Shown here one piece after another: positions 1-10,600 of a DNA stretch of 64,000 bases; position 1 is the stretch's first letter; each line of letters starts with the position of its first letter. Both the position numbers and the translations under genes were made by a program. Below the pieces are notes generated by a model. That model did not search any database. It worked only from the letters and a program-made list of their open reading frames with translations, and was not told the DNA's origin. The stretch comes from Helicobacter cetorum (GTDB lineage Bacteria > Campylobacterota > Campylobacteria > Campylobacterales > UBA6016): contig DZAX01000009.1 in NCBI GenBank assembly GCA_022729705.1, forward strand, positions 1-64,000. The letters run 5' to 3'.

Positions 1-39
1 GGAGGTAGGGCTTATATGCCTGTTGGGGTTGGGTGGTGA
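1..39 (+). other. Possible 3' tail of an upstream gene
   Basis: The first frame is open from the window edge to a TGA at 37-39 and would encode a glycine-rich tail of twelve residues ending in Gly-Trp. It could be the C-terminus of a gene that begins outside the window. The stretch is too short to identify and could be chance. Confidence 0.3.
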
Positions 40-86
40 ATGGTTACAACTTTTTTTAAAAAAACTGTAAAGGCTTATAGTTTTTT

Positions 87-95
87 TGCTAAAAT
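87..95 (+). promoter_or_regulatory. Putative extended -10 promoter of tamA
   Basis: TGCTAAAAT follows a run of seven T, about 30 bases before the tamA ATG. A T-rich upstream tract with an extended -10 and weak -35 is the usual housekeeping promoter form in this phylum. There is no direct evidence of a transcription start. Confidence 0.45.
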
Positions 96-124
96 AAAGG
101 CAACTTAAAGCTTTTTGAGAGTCA

Positions 125-1849
125 ATGAAACACATATTTTTGCTACTTATTTTTTCTATACTGCTATATGCGGACAATAACGCCTCATTTAAAAATATTA
201 GTTTTTTGGGCAATAATAGCTTTTTGGCTTCCACGCTTAAAGAGGCTATGGGCATAGAGGAGCGAAGTTTTTATAAATTTTGGGAAAAACCAAGAGAGTT
301 CTCGCAAGAAGAGATAAAAGATATAAGCGAAGAGATAGTTGAGTTTTATAGCTCAAAAGGATTTTTTAAAGCTGAGGTAAAAACGTCGCCAAACAGAGAT
401 TATGTAGTATTTGATATAAAAGAAAACAAGCAAACAACGGTTGAGAGCATACTGATAAACTCAACGCTAAATCTTGAAAATATGATAGTTTTAAAACTAG
501 GAGAGCGTTTTGATGCGGACGCTTTTGTGAAAAGCAAAGAGAATATAAAAAAATATTTAAATGAAAATGCGTTTGTAAAGGCAAAATTTGACGCAAAGGC
601 GTATATAGATCTGGAAAACTATCAAGCTAGGCTGGAGTTTAATACCACAAATGTTCGCAAATCAAATTTTGGCGCCATAAACATATCGGCATTGGAGAAT
701 ATAGACGCCTCTCATATTAAAGATAAATTAGCGTTTCTAAGCGGACAAAAATATGATAGTCGAAAAATAGACGAGAGCTATAAAAATCTGTATGCCGTCG
801 GCGTTTTCGACTCCGTATCTATAAAACCTATATTAGATGAGAGTATTGACGATACGCCGATAGACGTTAATTTGACGTTGGGTAAACAAAGAAGCTTTAA
901 GCTGGGGTTTGGCTACGACACCGACGAGGGTGTGCGGCTAAAAGGCGGATGGTTGCATAGAAACTTCCTTGGAAATCTAAATAGACTTGAGGCGATGACA
1001 GAGTTGTCCGGTATAAGGCAGGCGGCGGGGACTAAGATAACCATACCAAGGCTTTTTGGCTTTGAGTTTGAAGACTTGCTAAAATATGAGAATGTGCGCT
1101 ACTCCGGCTACTCTGAAAAAATCGCTTCAAACATTTTTAAATTTAAAGTCCCATATAAAACTACAACGCACAGCTTTGGATTGCAGACAGAGGTCGGCGG
1201 AGTAGAAGCCGATAGCGAGAGCGAACAGATAAAAAACGATAGTTTTGTCATAAACTCCCTTATTTACGAGTATGCGATCGATAGAAGAGACTCTGTTTTG
1301 GACGCAAAAAACGGATACTACATCGACTGGAATGTCGAGTTTTCCGACTATATGCTAGGCTCAAGCCTCAACTATTTAAAGACAAATTTGGAAGCTAGAA
1401 GGATTTTTAGTTATGGCGAAGCTTCTATTTTAAAAAACTTTTTATTTGCGGCAAAAGCCAACATAGGCGTTATTAACGATTTCAAAAAAAATGATATTCC
1501 GATTTTTAAAAGATATTTTGCGGGCGGCAGTTTTTCAAACCGAGGCTACTCATATAGAAGACTTGGAGAACAAGATGCAAGCGGAGCATACATCGGCGGC
1601 AATACGCTTATAGACTACTCGCTTGAGGCTAGATATAAAACTACAAAATCGCTTTGGAGCGTGCTGTTTTTTGACTCGACGCTTTTGAATGAAAAATCTC
1701 TCATTTTTAACGGCGAATATAAGCCGTCAATCGGAATCGGGCTAAGATACGACACAATTATAGGTCCGGTGCGCGCCGACATAGGCGTTCCGCTTCGTGA
1801 AAAAGATATGAGTCCCGTATTTCACATCAGTTTTGGGCAAGTATTTTGA
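125..1849 (+). CDS. tamA: TamA/BamA-family outer-membrane assembly protein
   Basis: This 574-residue outer-membrane protein has a Sec signal peptide (about residues 1-16), POTRA-like periplasmic repeats (about 20-250), and a C-terminal surface-antigen beta-barrel that ends in Phe, as barrel proteins usually do. TamA-family proteins work with TamB to insert outer-membrane proteins or to move phospholipid. BamA itself is usually longer, with five POTRA domains, so the short N-terminal part and the TamB partner favour TamA. Its stop overlaps the tamB start by four bases (TTGA), indicating translational coupling. The ATG is preceded by an extended -10 promoter. Confidence 0.88.
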   Translation: MKHIFLLLIFSILLYADNNASFKNISFLGNNSFLASTLKEAMGIEERSFYKFWEKPREFSQEEIKDISEEIVEFYSSKGFFKAEVKTSPNRDYVVFDIKENKQTTVESILINSTLNLENMIVLKLGERFDADAFVKSKENIKKYLNENAFVKAKFDAKAYIDLENYQARLEFNTTNVRKSNFGAINISALENIDASHIKDKLAFLSGQKYDSRKIDESYKNLYAVGVFDSVSIKPILDESIDDTPIDVNLTLGKQRSFKLGFGYDTDEGVRLKGGWLHRNFLGNLNRLEAMTELSGIRQAAGTKITIPRLFGFEFEDLLKYENVRYSGYSEKIASNIFKFKVPYKTTTHSFGLQTEVGGVEADSESEQIKNDSFVINSLIYEYAIDRRDSVLDAKNGYYIDWNVEFSDYMLGSSLNYLKTNLEARRIFSYGEASILKNFLFAAKANIGVINDFKKNDIPIFKRYFAGGSFSNRGYSYRRLGEQDASGAYIGGNTLIDYSLEARYKTTKSLWSVLFFDSTLLNEKSLIFNGEYKPSIGIGLRYDTIIGPVRADIGVPLREKDMSPVFHISFGQVF

Positions 1850-4800
1850 GACAAATTTTTGAGGCTAGCTACAAAAGCTTTTATTTTTTGATGATACCGC
1901 TTTTGTGGATAACTGCGATTACTCTCGCACTACTCCAAAGTGGTATTGTCGTAGAGTTTGCTCTAAAAAATCTACTCCCAAAATACGGCGTCTATATTGA
2001 ATCGGCAAACGGTGGTATTTTGAGCGGAATAGAGCTTAAAGGGATTCGGTATGATACGCTTTTGAGTGCTTCCGAGCTTAGATGTCGATTGGAAATAACT
2101 CCGCTCTTAAAAGGCGAAATCTCTCTTTCTTATTTGGACATAAAAAATTTGCGCATTAATGAAAAAGAGTTGGAAAAACTAATCAGAAGCGATAGCAAAA
2201 CTCCAAAACCTGAGTTTTTAAACATTATCAAAATAGAGAATTTATCGCTAACGCTCCCAGAGTTTCAACGCAAAGATATAAAACTTTCAAATCTAAAACT
2301 AAACTCCGATTATATCTACTACAATTTTGACAATTTCTATATGGATTTAAAAGTCGAAGCCGCCTCCAATATAGCAAGCGCAAAATTTCACGGCGATATT
2401 CTGGACGCAAACTACTCGCTAAGAGGTAGCGTAAAACCAAACGGTTCGTCATATATCAACAAATTAGTAAACGACTCTGATTTTGAGTTTAACGCACTAA
2501 AAGAGAGCGATTTTGTCTTGCGAGGCGACGGCGACTCTCTATACGCCAAGGCTCTCATCAAAAATAGCGACGTTATCTACAAAAGTATTGTGGACGCAAA
2601 AATTAACAACGTAATAAGTCAACTACGCCTAAACCTCAACGATTTGAGCTTTGTGGTCGATACAAACGGCGAAGTGGAATCAAAATATGCGGTTGCAAAC
2701 TCAGAGTTTAGTGTGGTGTATGACGGCGAAAAAACATCATATTTTGGCAAAGGTAAAATCTCAAAATTCAAACATATTCCGCTTGGAGTTTTTACGCAAT
2801 CCTTAAAAATCAAAAACGTTGACAACCTCGGCGTAGAGTTTAGCGGGGATTTTGACAAAGTGGAGGCAAAAACAAAAAATAGAGTCGTTGCGACTTTGCT
2901 AGAAAAAAAATTTGATATAGATTTGTCAGAATCGCTTGTAAAGTATGATTTTACAAAAAAACTCCTAGATGTTTCCACGAAAGCCGGACTACGCACCGAT
3001 TTTTTTTACGCCGATGTCGATAGCAGAGTCATTAGCTCAGATAAGCTATTTTACGCCGGAAGTGCGTCAAATTTTACCAATATCTCTTTGGATGTAGACA
3101 AAGCCGCACTTGATGGACTAAGGGTGGCGTATACGGGAAGCGAGCAAGCCGTAGACGTAGGGATAAAAGCTCTCGGAGGAACCGTGAATATTAATTCAAA
3201 CGGTTACGCCGCATATAACTTTGACGCTGCGTTAAAAAATATAAAACCGCCAAATATTAGCGGCTCACCTACGATAACAACGCAGTTAAAGGGCGTTTAT
3301 GATCACAAAAAAGATGAGATAGCGGCGGATATAAAACTCTCAGAGACAAAAATATTCGGTAAAAGCGTAATAAGCGATAAAATTGGCTTTAAAAAAACAC
3401 CCGATTCTCTTTTTATCACCGACTCAAGAATCACAATCGGAGGCGTATCGGCAAATATAAAAGCGACCACTACAAAAGGCGTTCTTGACGCAACCTTGCA
3501 GACAAGCGGAGCCAAACTAAGCGTAAACGGTGTATTAAATAAAGAGTTAAAACTACTATTTTTGGGCGACGGCAAGGTCATATCGGAGGAGTATTCAAAA
3601 ATTACAAGCTCGCCAAAACAAAATATATCCGGTGATATTAGAGCGGAAGCGACGCTCTTTGGCGAATCAAAAAATATGGAGTTTAGCGCCTCAGCTTTTT
3701 CTAAAGCGTTTAAAGTGGGCGAGGAGAGCCTAAAAGAGGTATATATCAAAGGCGAGCACAAAAACGGCATCGCCACCCTAAGCGCACTAAACGCAACCTA
3801 TCAAGACAAGCCGTATCGCCTTACAAAACCGTCCATAATCAAAATCTCAAAAGATGAAGAGATTAGCGGAAATTTTACGATAAACGATATGCTTACAGCC
3901 TCCTTTTTGTATCAAAACGGCGTTTTAAACTCAAAAGCAAATATCAAAAACTTTAGCTATCAAGATGGTAATAAACTCTCATTTTTGCTAGACGCACAAC
4001 TAAACGGGGTATATAAAGACAAAAAACTTACCGTATCAGGGGATGCCTATCTAAAAGACCTAAAGGTGGGTTTTGAGCCAAAAAGCTCCACTATCACAAG
4101 AGACAAAGACATCATTATACTAAAACCAAAGAGACTACAGTTTGACGAGCAAAACTTTATCAACAACGTAGCGCTTCAAATAAACATTATAAACGCCAAC
4201 TCCGCTGTTTACTCCTCAAAAGAAGCGTATGCCCCGATAGATTTAAATCTGCTTTACTATAAAGATTTTGAGCAAAAACCAGTACTGGTTGGGCTTATCG
4301 CAACGGCAAACGGTCGTTATGATTTGGAGGGGAAAAGATTTTATCTACAACCAAGTCAAATCGTACTCACTCAAACGGAGCCAAACAACCCATACCTAGA
4401 CGTTACTCTAAAATATGCAGATAAAGACAGAGAGGTGTATATCTATGCAAAAGAGTTTGCCTCCGCCCCAAAAATCAACTTTAGCTCAAAACCGGCAATG
4501 AGCGAAAAAGAGATAATCTCCTATCTGCTCTTTGGCATAGACCCCGGAAGCGCCTTTACAAAGACCGGAGACGACGCAAAATACTCCTCAAAAGCTATAG
4601 CCGCCCTCTCTAGCGTACTATCAAGAGACCTCACAAAAGAGCTTGGCGTAAAATTTGACAAAATAGAGATAAGCCCGACCGAAAAGACAGACGCAAATGG
4701 CAAAGTCACAAAAACAACAAAAATCGAAGTCGGCAAAAGGGTGACAAAAGAACTAACCGTAACATACAAAAACGATATTGAGAGCTCCATCGTATTTGAG

Positions 4801-4884
4801 TATCAAATCAATAAAAATATAAACGTCGAAAGCCAAGCGGGACGTAAAAGCTCAATTGATATTTATTATAAGCAAGACTATTAA
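1846..4884 (+). CDS. tamB: TamB-family translocation/assembly module protein (DUF490)
   Basis: This 1012-residue inner-membrane-anchored periplasmic protein has one N-terminal membrane helix (about 13-33), a long stretch of beta-rich repeats, and a C-terminal TamB domain (about 660-1012). Family members span the periplasm and act in lipid transport or outer-membrane protein assembly. The start is TTG at 1846, overlapping the tamA TGA. No ATG lies in a better position, and the frame begins exactly at the overlap. The tamA-tamB operon structure supports the call. The gene is followed by repeat A1 rather than an obvious terminator. Confidence 0.88.
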   Translation: MRQIFEASYKSFYFLMIPLLWITAITLALLQSGIVVEFALKNLLPKYGVYIESANGGILSGIELKGIRYDTLLSASELRCRLEITPLLKGEISLSYLDIKNLRINEKELEKLIRSDSKTPKPEFLNIIKIENLSLTLPEFQRKDIKLSNLKLNSDYIYYNFDNFYMDLKVEAASNIASAKFHGDILDANYSLRGSVKPNGSSYINKLVNDSDFEFNALKESDFVLRGDGDSLYAKALIKNSDVIYKSIVDAKINNVISQLRLNLNDLSFVVDTNGEVESKYAVANSEFSVVYDGEKTSYFGKGKISKFKHIPLGVFTQSLKIKNVDNLGVEFSGDFDKVEAKTKNRVVATLLEKKFDIDLSESLVKYDFTKKLLDVSTKAGLRTDFFYADVDSRVISSDKLFYAGSASNFTNISLDVDKAALDGLRVAYTGSEQAVDVGIKALGGTVNINSNGYAAYNFDAALKNIKPPNISGSPTITTQLKGVYDHKKDEIAADIKLSETKIFGKSVISDKIGFKKTPDSLFITDSRITIGGVSANIKATTTKGVLDATLQTSGAKLSVNGVLNKELKLLFLGDGKVISEEYSKITSSPKQNISGDIRAEATLFGESKNMEFSASAFSKAFKVGEESLKEVYIKGEHKNGIATLSALNATYQDKPYRLTKPSIIKISKDEEISGNFTINDMLTASFLYQNGVLNSKANIKNFSYQDGNKLSFLLDAQLNGVYKDKKLTVSGDAYLKDLKVGFEPKSSTITRDKDIIILKPKRLQFDEQNFINNVALQINIINANSAVYSSKEAYAPIDLNLLYYKDFEQKPVLVGLIATANGRYDLEGKRFYLQPSQIVLTQTEPNNPYLDVTLKYADKDREVYIYAKEFASAPKINFSSKPAMSEKEIISYLLFGIDPGSAFTKTGDDAKYSSKAIAALSSVLSRDLTKELGVKFDKIEISPTEKTDANGKVTKTTKIEVGKRVTKELTVTYKNDIESSIVFEYQINKNINVESQAGRKSSIDIYYKQDY

Positions 4885-4933
4885 AGAAAGCTAGCTATAA
4901 CGTCAACTTTGCAGACGTAAATTTTGATAGAAC

Positions 4934-5035
4934 CCTCTGATTAAATATGAAATTTTTAGAGCGACTAGTCGCGAGAGCCCTCACGCTGAAGACCTCATTT
5001 TGGGCTTTGCCTAAAATGTGAGAATCAATCAGAGG
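4934..5035 (+). repeat. Repeat family A, copy A1 (full length)
   Basis: This is the best full-length copy of family A. It has perfect 9-base terminal inverted repeats (CCTCTGATT at 4934 and AATCAGAGG at 5027). Inside are three hairpins: GCGAC/GTCGC around TA, AGACC-type arms partly decayed, and CATTTTGGGC/GCCTAAAATG around TTT. It lies between tamB and the L,D-transpeptidase gene, both on +. Confidence 0.85.
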
Positions 5036-5115
5036 TTTCAATTAGAGGCTTTTAATCGGCTCTTTGTTAAAATCCACTCGCCGCCTTAACAATCAGATGT
5101 AAAAAAAGACAATTA

Positions 5116-6753
5116 TTGACGCATAAATTATTATTTTTTATACTATTTCTAAACGCCTCTCTTTTTGCGGTTACACAAGAGGGCGACAATGTTGTGTGCC
5201 CACAGCCAAAATGGCTTGATAAGACGCATATTTTTTTAAAGCTGGAGAGTCCGCAGGAGGCTAGGCGTTTTTATAGCGAGCAGCTAAAAGGTTTGCGCAC
5301 TTTTGTTTGGTTTGACCAAGAACTTAAGCCAAGCAAGCTGTACGAGGAGCTAATGGCGCAGATTAACGACGCATACGACCACGGACTTTATCCTGACAAA
5401 TATCACAAAAAAAAGATACCTGAGTATATGGATAAAATAGAAGCGGGCGGCGAAAATAGATGCGACGCATACGCCAACCTAGACGTGCTCCTTACGGACG
5501 CATACATGACTCTAGCCAAAGATCTCTACTATGGTTTTACAGACTGGAGACGGTTTCAAGCGTACAAAATATCCAAAGACGCAAAAGATGATAAGTTTGA
5601 ATGGGATAGACCAAAAAAAGCCGCGCTTGATATTCCAAAATACCTACAAGAGAGTCTGGAAAAAAAAGAAGTGGGAAAATCTTTGCAATCTCTGAGCCCA
5701 GACTTTGAGGAGTATCGCAAACTAATAGACTCTTTAAAAAAATATAGAACATTCCATACAAACGGCGGCTGGGATACTATACCTACCGGAAGCAAAATAA
5801 AAATCAATCAGACGGATGGCAGAATTGGGCTTATAAAAAAGAGGTTGGTCGCCGAGGGGGATTTGGACGAGGTTGTAAATGAGAAAAACAATATTTACAA
5901 CGAAGAGAGTCTGATAAACGCCGTAAAAGCGTTTCAGATAAGGCACAATCTAACAAACGATGGAGTAATAGGAAACAAAACTATCGCCGCCATGAACCTC
6001 TCATCCTCTGACAAAGTAAACAAAATCATCCTAAATTTGGAGAGATTCAGATGGCTAGATATGGGAATCGTTAAAACAGGGGCGTATATTAGCGTTAATA
6101 TCCCATCTTTTCAAATGAGAGTGTTTGAAAATGGCGACGAAATGATGAACATAAGAGTGATAGTCGGAAAAAAAGATAGACCGACGCCGATTTTGACAAG
6201 TAAACTCTCTTACGCTACGCTAAACCCATCATGGACGGCGCCAAGCACGATAGTAAAAGAGGATATCTTAGGTAAAAAAAATGTTTTAGAGTATCTGCAA
6301 AGTCATAATATGAAAGTGTATGCTAACGCTGACGGCGCAGAAATTAACGCGACGACTATCGACTGGAAAAGCTACGTCGGAAAAGAGAATACCCCTTTTA
6401 GATTTAAAGCGGAAGCGGGCAAAAAAAACCCGCTTGGCGAAATAAAATTTAATTTTGACAACAAATACTCAGTCTATATGCACGACACAAACGAAAGAGG
6501 ATTGTTCCAAAATCAATACAGAGCCTTAAGCTCTGGGTGTATACGAGTCGGAGAGCCTAAAAGGCTATTAGATTATCTTTCAGAAAAAAATGATATTATC
6601 AAGAAAAAAATTACCGACCAGACTTTGGAGCTTAAAAAAAAGTTGCCTATAATTATACAATACATGACGGTAGAGGCGGGCAAAGACGGCTCTGTCTACT
6701 TTTATGAGGATATTTACAGACATGACGAGCGGCACACTAATGCTATGCGCTAA
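5116..6753 (+). CDS. YcbB/LdtD-like murein L,D-transpeptidase
   Basis: This 545-residue periplasmic enzyme makes 3-3 crosslinks in peptidoglycan or attaches partners to it. It has a signal peptide (1-18), an N-terminal scaffold, a peptidoglycan-binding fold (about 255-295), and a YkuD catalytic domain (about 325-500). The active-site motif SGCIRVG is at about residue 472, with an upstream catalytic His. The start is TTG at 5116, just before the signal peptide; no ATG precedes the hydrophobic segment in frame. The next gene encodes a MepK-type endopeptidase, the same pairing as ycbB-ycbK of Escherichia coli. The stop codon lies at the edge of a degenerate family-B repeat. Confidence 0.88.
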   Translation: MTHKLLFFILFLNASLFAVTQEGDNVVCPQPKWLDKTHIFLKLESPQEARRFYSEQLKGLRTFVWFDQELKPSKLYEELMAQINDAYDHGLYPDKYHKKKIPEYMDKIEAGGENRCDAYANLDVLLTDAYMTLAKDLYYGFTDWRRFQAYKISKDAKDDKFEWDRPKKAALDIPKYLQESLEKKEVGKSLQSLSPDFEEYRKLIDSLKKYRTFHTNGGWDTIPTGSKIKINQTDGRIGLIKKRLVAEGDLDEVVNEKNNIYNEESLINAVKAFQIRHNLTNDGVIGNKTIAAMNLSSSDKVNKIILNLERFRWLDMGIVKTGAYISVNIPSFQMRVFENGDEMMNIRVIVGKKDRPTPILTSKLSYATLNPSWTAPSTIVKEDILGKKNVLEYLQSHNMKVYANADGAEINATTIDWKSYVGKENTPFRFKAEAGKKNPLGEIKFNFDNKYSVYMHDTNERGLFQNQYRALSSGCIRVGEPKRLLDYLSEKNDIIKKKITDQTLELKKKLPIIIQYMTVEAGKDGSVYFYEDIYRHDERHTNAMR

Positions 6754-6775
6754 AGCTTTGTGCATAAATGCGTAA
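6747..6775 (-). repeat. Degenerate family B fragment (B0)
   Basis: GCGCTAAAGCTTTGTGCATAAATGCG-type sequence (read in two parts, 6747-6760 and 6761-6772) matches the middle and first hairpin of family B, with decayed arms. A further match to the family's TTATACGCC end lies at 6780-6788. The stop of the preceding gene (6751-6753) falls inside it. Confidence 0.5.
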
Positions 6776-6835
6776 GAAATTATACGCCAAAGGCGAGAGA
6801 GTATTTGAGTTTAGGAAGCCTAAAAAAGGATTTAC

Positions 6836-7447
6836 ATGGATAAAAAGATAGAGATTATGGGCAGAAGAGAGTTTTTGAAAAACTCTTCCCTGTTGTGCCT
6901 TGGCGCCGCTATGATGACTCCAGCCTCCCTCTTCTCGCAAGCCAAAACTATAGAGAGCGGGGTGACTACACAAGCTTTTGATTTTTCACCCTACGACAAG
7001 CTAAAAACCCTCGAACTCTACAACGTCAACACGCAAGAGCGACTCGAAACAGTATACTTTGAAAACGGCTCTTACATAGAAAACGCTATAACTGGAATCA
7101 ACAATATCATGGGCGACAGAAGATCCGGTAAAATAGTGAATATGGACATAAACCTCATAGATGCGCTTTATCAAATCAAAACCCTCTGCGGCGTAGAAGA
7201 GCCGATAAATATCATCTGCGGCTACAGATCGCCCGAAACAAACGAAAGAATGCACCGAGGTCATAGAGGCGTGGCGCACAACAGTTATCATACTAGGGGA
7301 CAAGCCGTAGACATCAGCATAAAAGGCGTGCCGCTAAAACGAGTTCAACAAATCGCTGAATCTTTAAAAATTGGAGGCGTAGGCTACTATCCAAAATCAG
7401 GTTTTGTGCATATCGACGTGGGACCAATTCGCTATTGGAGAGGCTAA
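6836..7447 (+). CDS. MepK/YcbK-like murein endopeptidase (DUF882, M15 family), Tat-exported
   Basis: This 203-residue protein has a twin-arginine signal (GRREFLKNS at about residues 9-17, followed by a hydrophobic stretch). The Peptidase M15/DUF882 fold follows, with metal ligands visible as HTRGQAVD (about His152 and Asp159) and HID (about His191). E. coli MepK cleaves the 3-3 crosslinks made by L,D-transpeptidases. Its position 82 bases after such a transpeptidase gene suggests the same make-and-break pair. AAGGA precedes the ATG at normal spacing. An in-frame ATG nearer the twin-Arg motif is possible but less well placed. Confidence 0.88.
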   Translation: MDKKIEIMGRREFLKNSSLLCLGAAMMTPASLFSQAKTIESGVTTQAFDFSPYDKLKTLELYNVNTQERLETVYFENGSYIENAITGINNIMGDRRSGKIVNMDINLIDALYQIKTLCGVEEPINIICGYRSPETNERMHRGHRGVAHNSYHTRGQAVDISIKGVPLKRVQQIAESLKIGGVGYYPKSGFVHIDVGPIRYWRG

Positions 7448-7581
7448 AACGCCTCGTTTTTAAATCTCGCCTCCCTCCCCCCTACTGTTTTTATCTTATC
7501 TTTATTCAAGCTATAAACTATAACGCCATCATTTGCCAAGACAAGCAAAATCCGTCTTAGCGGTAAATAATACTTTTTGAG

Positions 7582-7587
7582 TACAAT
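7582..7587 (+). promoter_or_regulatory. Putative -10 element of ccsBA
   Basis: TACAAT, preceded by a T-rich stretch, lies 26 bases before the ccsBA ATG. A transcription start there would give a very short leader carrying the AGGA ribosome site. Confidence 0.35.
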
Positions 7588-7613
7588 TTCAAAAATTTTA
7601 TTTAGGAACATTA

Positions 7614-10600
7614 ATGACTAAGCTTTTAAACATTATATCGTCTATGGCGCTGGTATCTGTCTTGTTGCTTCTCTTTGCGATTTCTTCGGCGGTGGCAACG
7701 TTTGTTGAAAACGACTACGGCACAGAGACTGCAAAGGCTCTTGTGTATAACGCAAGGTGGTTTGAAGTTATCATGTTGATGTTGGCCGTTAGCCTTACGA
7801 CAAATATCATAAAGCAAAAGCTTTATACAAAAGAGAAGCTTGGCAGCTTTTTGCTCCACTTCTCTTTTATCGTTATACTTATAGGAGCCGGACTTACTAG
7901 ATACTTTGGGTACGAGGGACTCATGCACATAAGAGAGGGTGAGACGACAAATCAGATAATTTCAAGCGATACATATATCAAAGCAACCGCCTCTTCAAAA
8001 GACGGCAATATAAGCATCGAAGAAAAGAGTTTACTCTCTAAAATTTCAGAGCCTAACTTTAGCGCAAACGTAGGAAGTTATTCCATAAAACTAAAAGAGA
8101 TAATTCCAAATGCGCTAAAACAGATAGAAGAAGTAAAAGACGGCAAGCCGATGATTTCACTTGTTGTGGCGATTGACGGCGATACTCCGTCTCAAAGATT
8201 GTTGGAAATCTCAAAACCCGAGTCGCTTAAGGGAACTTTATTTGAAATAGCCGCAGATAATGCTCCTTTGCCGGAAGGGTCTCCAAGCGTTAAGCTTTTT
8301 GCCAAAGACTCAAAAATGTACTTTATCTCAAATAAAGAGGTAGAATATATGTCTATGGAGACAAAAGAAAATGGAAGTTGCGCAAAAAACGAAATATATG
8401 AACTCGAAAAAGGAAAGCTCTACAACATAGAAGGAGTCAGCTTTACGCCAAGATATATTACAACTTCTGGAGCTGTTAAATTAGCTCCAATGCCCGCCGG
8501 CGCCATAAAAATGAAAGGTCAAAATATCGAGAACGCTCTTATTTTCGACGTCACAAACGGTAGTGAGACAAAAAGCGTGACGGTAATGGGGCAGCCGCAA
8601 GCTTTGGGCGAAGAGAGTTTTGCGGTGTTTAAAGACGCAAATGTTAGCGTCTCTTACGGTTCAAAAGTTATGAAACTACCGCTTTCTATCAAACTAAACG
8701 ATTTTATTCTGACTCGCTACCCAGGGTCTATGAGTCCCTCTTCATACGAGAGCGCCGCAACCGTATTGCAGGATGGTAAAAGTTATGACTATAGGATTTA
8801 TATGAACCATACGCTTGACGCAAACGGATTTAGATTTTTTCAATCATCTTATGATTCAGATGAAAAAGGAACAGTATTGTCGGTCTCAAAAGACCCTGGT
8901 AAAATACCGACATACATAGGCTATGCGCTTATGACGCTTGGTATGGGATGGCTTCTTGTCGGCAAAAACTCAAGATTTAGACAACTAAGTAGAATGTTGG
9001 ATATTCAAAAAGTCGTGTCTATTGCCGTATTGCTATTTGCATTTTTGACGCCAAATCTTCACGCCGCTCAGGATGCAGGCGCTCCTACAGCGGAAACTTT
9101 ATTGGCAAACATCAAATCAATAGACAAAAATGTCGCAAAAGAGTTTTCAAATCTCCTGGTTCAAGATACGCAAGGCAGGATAAAACCGCTAAACACTCTT
9201 TTTATCGATATAATGGATAAGGTGTCAGGCTCTAATGAGTTTGACGGTATGAACGCCAATGAAGTCGTATTCTCAATGGTGGTGGAGCCAAAAAGCTGGC
9301 AGATGATAAAAATCATCAAAATAACCCATCCCGAGGCAAAAAAACTTCTTGGATTACCCGAGAGTGATAAAAAAGCTTCATTTTCTGATTTTTTTCAGCC
9401 TGGAGAAGAAGAGGCTTACAAGTTGGGAGCGCTACTTGAAGAAGCAAATCGCAAAAAGCCGTCCGAAAGAAATACGCTAGACAAAGAGATAATCAAGCTA
9501 GACGAAAAATTGAATATTTGCTATATGGTCTACAGCGGTAAACTATTGCGCATATTTCCAAAACCAAAAGATCCAAACAATACATGGGTAGACCCTGCAT
9601 CGGCTGTTATGGGATTTGATGAAAATAAGTCTCAGAATATAAGAGACGTTGTGGGAACTCTTTTTGCCAATGCTTCACTTGCGTCAAAGGATCCGTCAAA
9701 ACAAGCGGCGGCTCTTTCGGCTGTCGCAAAACTAAAAGCTATGCAGGAGAGCGACGGTAAAAATGTTATACCTCCGCAAATAAAAATAGATATTGAGATT
9801 TTGTATAACAAGCTAAATATTTTTAAAAATCTTATCTCTGTATATCTGCTTGTGGGAGCCATCTTGCTTATGGCGGAGTTTGTGACGTTATCCGCAGACT
9901 CAAAAGTGGTGCGTATCGTCAAAAATACCTCTCTTGCAATTCTGGCTCTCTCTTTTGTATTTCATACGACAAACCTTGGCATAAGGTGGTATATCTCCGG
10001 ACATGCACCCTGGAGCGATGGATACGAATCAATGACTTATATAGCTTGGGCTACGGTCTTAGCGGGTATGTTGTTTGCCAAAAAATCTTCTATCACACTA
10101 GCCCTTACATCGATACTGGCTGGCGTGGCTCTATTTGTAGCCCATCTTAGCTGGATGGATCCGCAAATAACAAATATAGTTCCGGTATTAAAATCTTATT
10201 GGCTTACTATACACGTCTCTATGATTACGGCTAGTTATGGATTTTTAGGACTTGGAGCATTAATTGGTTTTATGAGTCTTATAATGTTTATAATCAGAAA
10301 AGAGACAAATCCTTTGATAGATAGAAAAATCAGAGAACTTGCGGTAATAAATGAGATGACGCTTATTGTGGGACTATTTATGCTTACCATCGGAAACTTT
10401 CTTGGCGGCGTATGGGCAAATGAGAGTTGGGGTAGATATTGGGGCTGGGATCCTAAGGAGACTTGGGCGCTTGTCTCAATCCTTGTTTATACGATAGTCG
10501 CACACTTCAAGTATATTCCAAAATTGGGTTCAATATACGCTCTATCGGTATTGTCGATGTTCTCATTTTCATCTATCATTATGACATACTTCGGAGTGAA

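Noticed and set aside
2619-2996. Long frame opposite tamB; similar long antisense frames lie opposite ccsBA, clpB, rpoB and ctp.
   Set aside because: They arise from codon bias of the real genes on the other strand and show Ser/Phe/Leu-rich composition without motifs.
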